Both the position numbers and the translations under genes were made by a program. A model generated the notes under the pieces. That model had not been told where the DNA came from and did not search any database. It saw only the letters and a program-made list of their open reading frames with translations. Below, in pieces: positions 51,865 to 62,069 of a DNA stretch of 64,000 nucleotides. The stretch comes from Peronospora farinosa (taxonomy: Eukaryota; Oomycota; Peronosporomycetes; Peronosporales; Peronosporaceae): the NCBI GenBank assembly GCA_947646735.1, contig CANTFK010000182.1, forward strand, positions 248,001-312,000, in the 5' to 3' direction. The first letter of the stretch is position 1, and each line of letters starts with the position of its first letter.

Positions 51865-53720
51865 TGAAGGCAGATGAGAAGAAATATTCGGTTTACGACA
51901 AGGAGTTGTTAGCGATGCGCTACACACCTTCTAATTTTCGCGTGCATCTGTTTAGTGAGCTTACATTTGCTTTGTATACTGACCATGAATCGCTTCGCAC
52001 AGCGGTGAAGAGTCCACACCTGTCTTAACGGATGGCATGGTGGCTTTTCTCCTTAGTTTTGTCGTGCACTACAAGCCGGGAAAGACTAATACTTGCCGAC
52101 GCTCTGCCACGACGTCCCGATTGCGATCCTCGTACTGCGCTATGTCGTCAGGCGACTGATGACGAGGATAATGATGATCGATGTGCGATGTGTGTATCGC
52201 TGAATCTAACTCGGGTCACACTCGAGCAGTGCTTATTCGACGAGATCGTCGCGGCTTACAAGAACGATCCAGATTATGTGGACTTTATCGCTTATCTGCG
52301 TGCTCCCAGTGATGTCGCACTGGGAGCTCTATCACATAACAAGCGTGATTAAATTCATCAATACAGTTTAGACGGAGATTTGCTTCTGTACAACATCGAT
52401 CAATTCAATGATCTCGCACGGTGATCGTCAACGACATGAATTTGCGTGCTCGGATCAATTACGAGTACTACGATGCCCCGGCTGTCGGCCATTTAGGCCG
52501 CGAAAAGACTTTCGCGGCTGTGTCTCGGGACTTCTTCTGGCCCCTTATGTATAAGTGGGTACGCAATTGGGTTCGAGCGTGCGAAATCTGCCAGTGTGTG
52601 AAGTCATCTCCATCGTCGCAAGCTTCCCTGCGACCGTTGCCGATTGCAGCTAAGACCTGGCGTTCAGTTTTAATGTCATTCATCTTCAGTCTTGCGCCCG
52701 ATAGTCAAGCTCGAACGGGATCCTGAATTTTGTTGATAGATTCAGCAAGATGGCACATCTGGTGCCTGTTCACGCTAAGATCCCCACGAAAGAGACCGAT
52801 ATGTACTTTTTGACGCTGTGTCCCGTCATCATGGCCTGTCAGAAAAACATTGTATTATACCGTGATCTGCGATTCATGTCCGCATTATGGGCGTCACTGT
52901 TCAAGATACTCGGGACAAAACTACAGACGTCGACGGCGAACCATCCAGAAACGGATAAGAAAACCGAGCGCGTAAACCGGTTCCTCGAAGATGTTTTTTC
53001 GAAGTAATGCTACGTCATTCACAAGTTGGAATGCATTTTTACCACTTGCTGAGTTTGCACTCAACAACGCCGTACACGCGTCAACGAGGATGACGCCATT
53101 TTTTTGTAAATTCGTCTCGCCACCCTCATTTTCCTACTCTTCATCCGGTGTGCAGCCCACGGCACCTCGTGACTTCACCCTGAAGGGAGAAGGCGGTGAC
53201 AAATTAAATTGAGTGCAGCTTACGTTTTTTGAGCGGAAATGTAGTAGCCCGATCCAAGGCTAAGACTGCTGCTTCGACGCCACGTGACGTGGCTTCCACG
53301 TTAGATCGATAGATTGTGCAGACGTTGATTGAATCGTCTTCGAGTAAGCGTTAAACTAATGCCAACTACGGGTCGATTGAGTTGGCGAGACCAATTGATG
53401 ACGTATCTGTGTAAGCGTTTATACTCCAATGTCAAGCTATCACCCGTTTTGAACGTGATGCACTTCAGTCTGCAGTGTACATGGAGAAAGAGACGCTGAT
53501 AAACATGACAGTAAGATTAGAAACAAGTCTGAGAAAGTCGATGGTGTATTGTTGTCGACCGAAGGTCTAAAGGATATAGCGGTTCTACCTTAGGCACAGC
53601 AAACTCGCGACACGGTTCATCGGTCCATACAATATTTGTGGAGAAGCGACAGGAAAATTGAAGTCTTTCGATGTTATTATCTTGACTGGCGTGAGAAGTC
53701 CATGTTACCTCTTCAGAAAA
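51865..53720 (+). pseudogene. Ty3/gypsy RNase H-integrase remnant, copy 1
   Basis: RNase H: KYSVYDKELLAMRY, then YTDHESLRTAV, then a stop, then LADALPRRPD in another frame. Integrase: the zinc-binding region (HLGREKTFAAVSRDFFWPLM, CEICQCVK) at 52490-52610; core fragments with RFSKMAHLVPVHAK near 52742; NHPETDKKTERVNRFLEDV near 52940; then a C-terminal part in broken frames (LLSTEGLKDIAV). It continues gypsy element 1 after a ~1.3-kb interruption. Several stops; not functional. Confidence 0.85.
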
Positions 53721-53788
53721 TGACAGGGTACACGACCCTGAGGCGGTTCAGGATCATGAGGTCCTAAGGTCCTGGAGATCAAGGTAGT

Positions 53789-53930
53789 CCAAGGTCCAAG
53801 GTGGTCCAGGGTCCAAGGTTGTCCAGGGTCCAAGGTGGTCTAGGGTCCAATCTGGTCCAAAACCCCGACGTAGTCCAGAGTCTCGGTGGTCCAGGGTTCA
53901 AGGTTGTCCAGGAATCAGAGGTAGTCTGCG
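53789..53930. repeat. 17-bp minisatellite at the end of unit 1
   Basis: About eight or nine imperfect copies of CCAGGGTCCAAGGTGGT. Repeated identically at 56579-56720. Confidence 0.85.
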
Positions 53931-54654
53931 GTCCTGAAGTCATAGAAGGTACAAGGTTTCCCTAAAGTGCAGCGTCGGTGCAATTCCCATATCCTAAAAG
54001 AGCACATTGCTTTTTCACAAGTTGACACGTGGTACCATCTAGAGCGAAGGATTAGGCAAGAAAAGCATATAGAGAATAAGATGAATAAACACGCTCAAAT
54101 TTGCATTACACGTGGCAGCTCTAAGCGCCACCTCTTAGCTTCTCCGTCGCATCACCTCTTCCGGCGGGATACCCTTTGGCCCCCCGATGTCAGCAAGTGT
54201 TAAAAGGCTCAATCTACGCAAGTTAAACCTCAGGATAGTTGGCCTGAGGTGTCAAACAAGTGTCAAGACTCTACGATTCGCTGCAGGAAACTTTTTATCT
54301 ACGGGGGGAAAACGCAAAGGGGTCCAAGGACCAAGAACAGTCATCCACCAAAGGGGTACATAGAACCAGGTGCATTTCTCTCGACTCAGTCGATCGAAAA
54401 ACAAAAAAAAACGGTCCCGAGTGAAGCATATCCACTCGGGGACCACCAAGTCCCTCTACAAAAGAACCAAGTCTATCAGTCTTCTGCGTCTAACGAGGAG
54501 CAAGACCAGCCAAGTCGACGGGTACACAAAATGAGACCCAAGGTTGACGCGACACAATATCGGGGCTCTCCCTCTTAAGTCGACAGTCCGGTGCTAAGTG
54601 TTTTGTGGATCTACTACTTTGTTTGAGAATCCACTACATATCAGTCGCGATAGA

Positions 54655-56510
54655 TGAAGGCAGATGAGAAGAAATATTCGGTTTACGACAAGGAGTTGTT
54701 AGCGATGCGCTACACACCTTCTAATTTTCGCGTGCATCTGTTTAGTGAGCTTACATTTGCTTTGTATACTGACCATGAATCGCTTCGCACAGCGGTGAAG
54801 AGTCCACACCTGTCTTAACGGATGGCATGGTGGCTTTTCTCCTTAGTTTTGTCGTGCACTACAAGCCGGGAAAGACTAATACTTGCCGACGCTCTGCCAC
54901 GACGTCCCGATTGCGATCCTCGTACTGCGCTATGTCGTCAGGCGACTGATGACGAGGATAATGATGATCGATGTGCGATGTGTGTATCGCTGAATCTAAC
55001 TCGGGTCACACTCGAGCAGTGCTTATTCGACGAGATCGTCGCGGCTTACAAGAACGATCCAGATTATGTGGACTTTATCGCTTATCTGCGTGCTCCCAGT
55101 GATGTCGCACTGGGAGCTCTATCACATAACAAGCGTGATTAAATTCATCAATACAGTTTAGACGGAGATTTGCTTCTGTACAACATCGATCAATTCAATG
55201 ATCTCGCACGGTGATCGTCAACGACATGAATTTGCGTGCTCGGATCAATTACGAGTACTACGATGCCCCGGCTGTCGGCCATTTAGGCCGCGAAAAGACT
55301 TTCGCGGCTGTGTCTCGGGACTTCTTCTGGCCCCTTATGTATAAGTGGGTACGCAATTGGGTTCGAGCGTGCGAAATCTGCCAGTGTGTGAAGTCATCTC
55401 CATCGTCGCAAGCTTCCCTGCGACCGTTGCCGATTGCAGCTAAGACCTGGCGTTCAGTTTTAATGTCATTCATCTTCAGTCTTGCGCCCGATAGTCAAGC
55501 TCGAACGGGATCCTGAATTTTGTTGATAGATTCAGCAAGATGGCACATCTGGTGCCTGTTCACGCTAAGATCCCCACGAAAGAGACCGATATGTACTTTT
55601 TGACGCTGTGTCCCGTCATCATGGCCTGTCAGAAAAACATTGTATTATACCGTGATCTGCGATTCATGTCCGCATTATGGGCGTCACTGTTCAAGATACT
55701 CGGGACAAAACTACAGACGTCGACGGCGAACCATCCAGAAACGGATAAGAAAACCGAGCGCGTAAACCGGTTCCTCGAAGATGTTTTTTCGAAGTAATGC
55801 TACGTCATTCACAAGTTGGAATGCATTTTTACCACTTGCTGAGTTTGCACTCAACAACGCCGTACACGCGTCAACGAGGATGACGCCATTTTTTTGTAAA
55901 TTCGTCTCGCCACCCTCATTTTCCTACTCTTCATCCGGTGTGCAGCCCACGGCACCTCGTGACTTCACCCTGAAGGGAGAAGGCGGTGACAAATTAAATT
56001 GAGTGCAGCTTACGTTTTTTGAGCGGAAATGTAGTAGCCCGATCCAAGGCTAAGACTGCTGCTTCGACGCCACGTGACGTGGCTTCCACGTTAGATCGAT
56101 AGATTGTGCAGACGTTGATTGAATCGTCTTCGAGTAAGCGTTAAACTAATGCCAACTACGGGTCGATTGAGTTGGCGAGACCAATTGATGACGTATCTGT
56201 GTAAGCGTTTATACTCCAATGTCAAGCTATCACCCGTTTTGAACGTGATGCACTTCAGTCTGCAGTGTACATGGAGAAAGAGACGCTGATAAACATGACA
56301 GTAAGATTAGAAACAAGTCTGAGAAAGTCGATGGTGTATTGTTGTCGACCGAAGGTCTAAAGGATATAGCGGTTCTACCTTAGGCACAGCAAACTCGCGA
56401 CACGGTTCATCGGTCCATACAATATTTGTGGAGAAGCGACAGGAAAATTGAAGTCTTTCGATGTTATTATCTTGACTGGCGTGAGAAGTCCATGTTACCT
56501 CTTCAGAAAA
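54655..56510 (+). pseudogene. Ty3/gypsy RNase H-integrase remnant, copy 2
   Basis: Identical in reading frames and stops to the remnant 2,790 bp upstream, so every inactivating lesion predates the duplication. Confidence 0.85.
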
Positions 56511-56578
56511 TGACAGGGTACACGACCCTGAGGCGGTTCAGGATCATGAGGTCCTAAGGTCCTGGAGATCAAGGTAGT

Positions 56579-56720
56579 CCAAGGTCCAAGGTGGTCCAGG
56601 GTCCAAGGTTGTCCAGGGTCCAAGGTGGTCTAGGGTCCAATCTGGTCCAAAACCCCGACGTAGTCCAGAGTCTCGGTGGTCCAGGGTTCAAGGTTGTCCA
56701 GGAATCAGAGGTAGTCTGCG
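56579..56720. repeat. 17-bp minisatellite at the end of unit 2
   Basis: Same CCAGGGTCCAAGGTGGT array as in unit 1. Confidence 0.85.
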
Positions 56721-56731
56721 GTCCTGAAGTC

Positions 56732-57440
56732 ATAGAAGGTACAAGGTTTCCCTAAAGTGCAGCGTCGGTGCAATTCCCATATCCTAAAAGAGCACATTGC
56801 TTTTTCACAAGTTGACACGTGGTACCATCTAGAGCGAAGGATTAGGCAAGAAAAGCATATAGAGAATAAGATAAATAAACACGCTCAAATTTGCATTACA
56901 CGTGGCAGCTCTAAGCGCCACCTCTTAGCTTCTCCGTCGCATCACCTCTTCCGGCGGGATAACCTTTGGCCCCCCGATGTCAGCAAGTGTTAAAAGGCTC
57001 AATCTACGCAAGTTAAACCTCAGGATAGTTGGCCTAAAGTGTCAAGACTCGACGACCCGCTACAGGAAGCGGCCTCCCTACGGAAAACGATGGAAGAAGG
57101 GACCGAAAGACCAAGAAATCGATAGACGCCGAAAGAGGTAGGTGCATCGCTCTCAACTCAGTCAATTGAGTTCAAGAAAACACGGTCCTGAGTGAAGCAT
57201 ATCCCCTCGTGTACCACCAAGCTCCCGTCCATACAAATACCAAGTCGTCTTCTGCGTCAATTGAGGAGCAAGGCCAGCCAAGCCGACGGGTACACAAGGT
57301 GAGACCCAAGGTTGACACGGCACAGTATCGAGTTACCACCTCCGTATGCCGGCAGCCCGGCGCTGTGTGTTTTGTGGATCTCTTACGTTGTTTTAATATC
57401 CACTTTGCCACAATGGTGCGCGTGTGTGGATCTTCGACAG
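56732..57440. repeat. Third, partial tandem unit with an abrupt identity drop
   Basis: 56732-57033 is nearly identical to the start of units 1 and 2 (a few substitutions, e.g. ATAAATAAAC for ATGAATAAAC). From about 57034, where the others read GGCCTGAGGTG, it remains homologous but strongly diverged until about 57440 (shared GTGAAGCATATCC, GACGGGTACACAA, TGTTTTGTGGATCT). The shared ~700 bp may be the gypsy LTR. Confidence 0.8.
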
Positions 57441-60130
57441 ACACGGGACTTCACCGTAAGTCCCATGGAGAAGAAAGGACAACGGTCAAAATGGACTAAG
57501 GAACGACCAAGACACTGGAAACCGAATCGCCAGTGATCTAGTAGGAAGAAGGATCGGAGGACATGCAGAGACCCGGAAGGATCTCAGCTATTGAGGTCAA
57601 GGTGGCCTATGAAGAAAAGCCTAAGAATTCTCCCCCATTTGTCTTCTTGAAGAAAGAAAAGTGGGCCATAATAAGCATTATGCTACCGGTATTTGAACTC
57701 GGATCGCAGGGTTCGGTCCAGGGGTCCTAAGTTTGACAGCAAGAGCTAAAAAAACAGTGGAACCCGAAACAAGTCTTGTAAACTACTAGCCATGATTCAA
57801 CAGTGTCCGAGAACAAAAAATATACCAAGTTTAGGACACCAACAGGCGGAGACACGACGACGAGTCGGTCGAAAACCAAGGCACTGAAAGTAAAGACTGT
57901 ACGGGAGAAGATTTGGAAGAGGTCTAAGACCGGACTAGGCTGAAGACGTTTCTGCGAAAGGACCCGATGATAAAGACACTCAGAGTCGAGCTTCTGGACC
58001 AGGTACACGGTTAGATAACGGCCCTGCCCACCACAACGACAAACCTGGTTGACCACAAGGCCCTGATGAATCTGCTGCATGAAGCTACGATGGCTTCAGG
58101 GAACTTTACTCTTCAATTTCGGGTTCTAGACCTTATAGAAGACCCTAGTGACATTGCATGGTTACCTCAAGGCGTTAGTGGGGTAGTTTTTCCACAAAGA
58201 AGTACCCCGTTAAAAGGAAAGAACAGCTATCCCTGGTTTGCGAACTTCTGCCGGGCCCCTTGATGGATCGTTTTCGAGGTCTCAATATGAGCCAGCCACT
58301 TAATTGATGGTGTCGGGCCTGATAGATACAGTGAGCCGGATGCAGCTGGGTCCAGCCGGTGCAGCGTTACTCGAAGCATGAATTCGTGAGACTGGATATA
58401 TGGAAGCATCAACCCTATGGGTCCAACGACAAACACATGGGGTAACGGAAGCCCGCCAAACTGGATATTAAAGGTGTACCCCAACGTGAGGCGTAAACAT
58501 GTGGCCTATTATGCGGAAACCTGAAATATGATGATCGAGAATTAGTGGATCAGCTTACCCTGCTCATACTTTCTGATGCATATGACTTGAAAGAAGTCCT
58601 GCGAGCTCTTCAGAGAGTGAAAACGCGTCAAGGAAGGATCCTGTTCGGCTCCAAAATGTATCGTCAGAAGACCCCAGCCCCTCCAGAATACACCAAGAAC
58701 CAGCCGAGACGTCCCATCCAAGTCATTAGAGCTACATCAGAAAGTTAAAATGATCAAGAGTCCATAGATCTGAGGGAGAAGGGGACCTTAGACGAATTTA
58801 TGCGGTGGCGAGTAAGCCTTACACTGATAGCGCGAGGAACGCAGATGACCCCCGGGACCACCAGGACCCATACCCATACCGAGGTCGACACATGTCAGAG
58901 GGAACTGGACTGAAGGTGGTCCCAGGGTCCCCCTTGGCAAAGTGTACCCATTGTGGATCTAAGAAGCATGAGAACCAGGACTGTTGGAAGCGAATCGTCT
59001 GCGAACGCTGTGGGAAGAAGGGTCAACTAGCCAACCGCTGCTTGTTTGTGTGATGTGGTTGCGGCAAAGTCCTTGATGTCTACAAGTGCACGATGGAAGA
59101 GTTCTACAATCTGCAGCGCAAGTGGTATAACCCGACTAAGCATGCAGAGCAGCTACCTGAGGCCGCGGAGTAGATGTTACATTAAAACGCTTGCCATGTT
59201 TGAATCTGGTACGAGCCAAGCGTTCTAATTTTTGCATTTATGCATTTGTGGAGAAACATACCGTGAAAAAGGTCAATAAGGTGGACGAATTGGTTGGAAA
59301 TACATCGGACCATTGCATTAATTTTTGTAGAGGTTGTGGCCAATGCACGTATACCTGATGATTATTTTCGAGTAAAGGCTATGATGACATTGGATTTATT
59401 GCCGGGAGAATCAAGAGGATAATGGAAACACCATGCTCCAGGTGAGTGATGTAAACAGGCCAATCCTATTGGTATAGTTAGCAATATTTGCGCGAATCTA
59501 CTGTTTGATTCTGGTGCCGAGGTATCTTTTTAGATATCGCCTTTGCTCGAAGGCAGGATGCCAAATCGACACAAGCGAGAAACAAGAAAGCGTGGGCATT
59601 GGAGAAGCAGTATACACCACATAAGGGTAAACGAAGGTCAATATTTCGCTGAACGGTGTATTGGTCTACTTGTTCAATGTGTGGGTTAGCTCCAAGGTCA
59701 GCCAGGATGTACTTTAAAGGACGGAATTCATGGATCCAGCTAAAACTCGTTTAGACATGGCTAATGGAACTATTTGCTTGCCAGACGAAGTTCGAATTTA
59801 GCTGGCAGATAGCAAGACCCTGTATAGTGGCCATGTTTCTGAGGTAAATTGGATTGGCACGTGAAGTTGTCAGCGACAAAGTATGTCGATGTTCCGCTGA
59901 AAAGGTCTCCGTCGGACCAGTGGAAATTATGGATAACCCGTGGAGACAGATGGGTAACTACGATGATCCAGGTCACGGACATCGCCAATTCCTGAGGGTA
60001 ACTAATGTCATGGACAGGGATCTGGTCCTACACGATGATACTAAGCTGGGCATCTGGCTGACTAAGGACCGAGTCACCCTGGCCCAAGAATTCGTGTCGG
60101 TTGGTTCTAGGAGGTATGCCGCATGGAAGA
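57441..60130 (+). pseudogene. Ty3/gypsy gag-protease remnant (element 2)
   Basis: Decayed gag from about 58050 (IYGSINPMGPTTNTWGNGSP near 58395). Two zinc knuckles at 58940-59040 are intact in one frame (58805-59053): CTHCGSKKHENQDC and CERCGKKGQLANRC. An aspartic protease signature LLFDSGAEVSFLD, interrupted by a stop, lies near 59500. Further gypsy-typical sequence (LWLTKDRVTLAQEFVSVGSR, then RYAAWKNL) ends about 60135. 57441-58050 shows no recognisable domain. Multiple frameshifts. A different gypsy family from element 1, judging by the knuckles. Confidence 0.75.
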
Positions 60131-61800
60131 ATCTATCCTACCAGCGATCACACGTTCACGCCCGTCTGTATCTGTTTGCTACACAGCTCTGTCAATGGCA
60201 ATATCCGACGCGTCACATACGACGCTAAAAGGTCGATCAGGATCAAGAAAGGTCAGGATCGGGGCATGCAATAGACTGTCCTTTACTGCTTCTAAAAGCA
60301 CACTCGTGTTCGGCATGCCAACACCATTCGACATTCTTTATAGAAGTCTGGATAATATCCAAGCCATATTAGCGTAAAACTCGCTTTATTTATGCAAGTA
60401 ATTGGCAGACCAAGCCACTTACGCAAGTCCTTCTGAGACTGTGGAACAGGCCAATCGACTATGGCTTTGACCTTAGCACAACTTACTCTGAGGTCTCGCT
60501 AACCAATAAAGCACCCGAAAAAGGAAATCTCTTTAGCACCGTAGATACACTTAGATGCATTAGCATATAGCTTAGTAGTGCGCATGCACTCAAGTACTGC
60601 TCTTAGATGAACAATATGGCTCACAATATCCGCCCGACTATGATTGGCACGACTATGGACAAAAATGTCATCAAAGTACGTCTTTGAATAGCCTCGATGG
60701 GGTCGAAACAATTGCGTCACTAAAAAAATTAAGCGTAGCAGGAGCGTTTGATGACTCTTGGGGAATAACCAGCCATTCCCAAAGCATATCGCTTGGGGTA
60801 CTAACTGCTGTGAGCGGAATGTCGCTAGCTCGCATGAGCAATTGGTAATAAACATCTACTAAGTCGGGCGTCCTGTACATGATACACCCAACCATATTAT
60901 TCCTTTATTTTATCCTTTCTAGGAAATTGGCGTTCGCGCAGGTATAGTGGATACATTTAGCTTATTGTAAGCATGACCAATACGCTACTTACCATTCGGT
61001 TTCTTGAGCAAGAAGATATATGTAGAGTTTCGAGACTTGCTATCACGTACCATACCCGCTGCGTGCTTTGCACAGAAAAAAACTCGTTTATGACGTCACA
61101 TTGTTCTTTTTGGCAGAGACAACTGTAGTGTTACGCAGTAGTTGGTTCCGGTATCCAAGCCATTTTTATGACGTACTTCTCTATCAGGAGGTAGAACAGA
61201 CGGTAGGTCATGACACACCAGTTCTGAATAATTCTTGACTACAGGATAAAAGGGATCCGAAGGGTATTCAAGATCGAGTATCCACTACGTGCATTAAATT
61301 TCTCGTTTGCATCTTCAAGGATTGCCTCATCTATAAGCGAGGATGAGTTTAACTCAAGGCTAGGTCGAATGACGACCAGAGCGTCTGACAATGAAAGAGC
61401 CGCAAGACCAACCTCACCATCTACATCACCTATCACTACGTTGACCAGGGTGTAAAACTGTTATCTGACATCGAACAAGATATAACAGACGCTTTCCGTC
61501 TCGCATAAGCCATTTGACAATGCTGTATATACCGTACTTGTTAAAGTAATCGGAATAATATTATCCCCAAGGTCTATAGGTTCTCAATCTGTACAAAGTT
61601 GATGGCATTACCGACATTCAAGAAGATGCTCTTACGGGCAACATCATTACCAAGTTTTCCGTCCTTTTAATTGCTCTATTCGAAAGCCGATGAGATTACT
61701 GACATCCAGTAAAATTCTTTTACGGCTAACATCAATCGATAATTTATACTTCACGCGCATCACTCGGGTGCGAACCGAAAATACTCAACTTTATTCCAAC
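60130..61800 (-). pseudogene. Ty3/gypsy pol remnant on the opposite strand (element 3)
   Basis: On the minus strand, from right to left: pre-RT sequence near 61100-61270 (LEYPSDPFYPVV, LPPDREVRH), FLLKKPNGK near 61000, ASDIPLTAVSTPSDMLWEWL near 60830, the RT active site YFDDIFVHSRA near 60650 with its Asp pair intact, AIVDWPVPQSQKDLRKWLGL near 60440, and LLHAPILTFLDPDRPFSVVC near 60270. Stops and frame changes throughout. It collides head-on with element 2 at about 60130. 61560-61760 holds two imperfect copies of a ~100-bp segment. Confidence 0.8.
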
Positions 61801-62069
61801 CATGCTTTCAGCATTGAGCAACTTATTAACACTATGACCGGAGTGCGTATGAAAGCAGATGCGTAGCACTCACTAGGTGGTTAATTGAATACTAACATAT
61901 ACTTGGTCCTTAGTTCGCCAACAAGTGCTACATTCAAGACACTCCAATATTAACTATACCATACTCAGCTGAAAGCGCGCCATAATCAACCGTCATCATG
62001 TCCGTAATCCTGCGTCTATCCAATAGGCGCTCAGCGGTGCGATAGTATACCTTACCTTCAACATGTCCA

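Larger units (their letters stand above)
51152..53941. repeat. Tandem duplication, unit 1 (2,790 bp)
   Basis: Starts at ATAGAAGGTACAAGG and includes ~700 bp of LTR-like sequence, the RNase H/integrase remnant and a 17-bp minisatellite. The next unit follows directly with exact 2,790-bp spacing. Confidence 0.95.
53942..56731. repeat. Tandem duplication, unit 2 (2,790 bp)
   Basis: Matches unit 1 base for base as far as I could follow, with one difference seen (G at 51500, A at 54290). Unit 2 therefore arose very recently or is an assembly duplication. Confidence 0.95.

Noticed and set aside
57680..57730. tRNA-like or primer-binding-site-like stretch (GGTATTTGAACTCGGATC)
   Set aside because: It resembles a T-loop fragment but no acceptor stem or cloverleaf can be built around it, and it does not match a usual gypsy primer site next to an LTR end.
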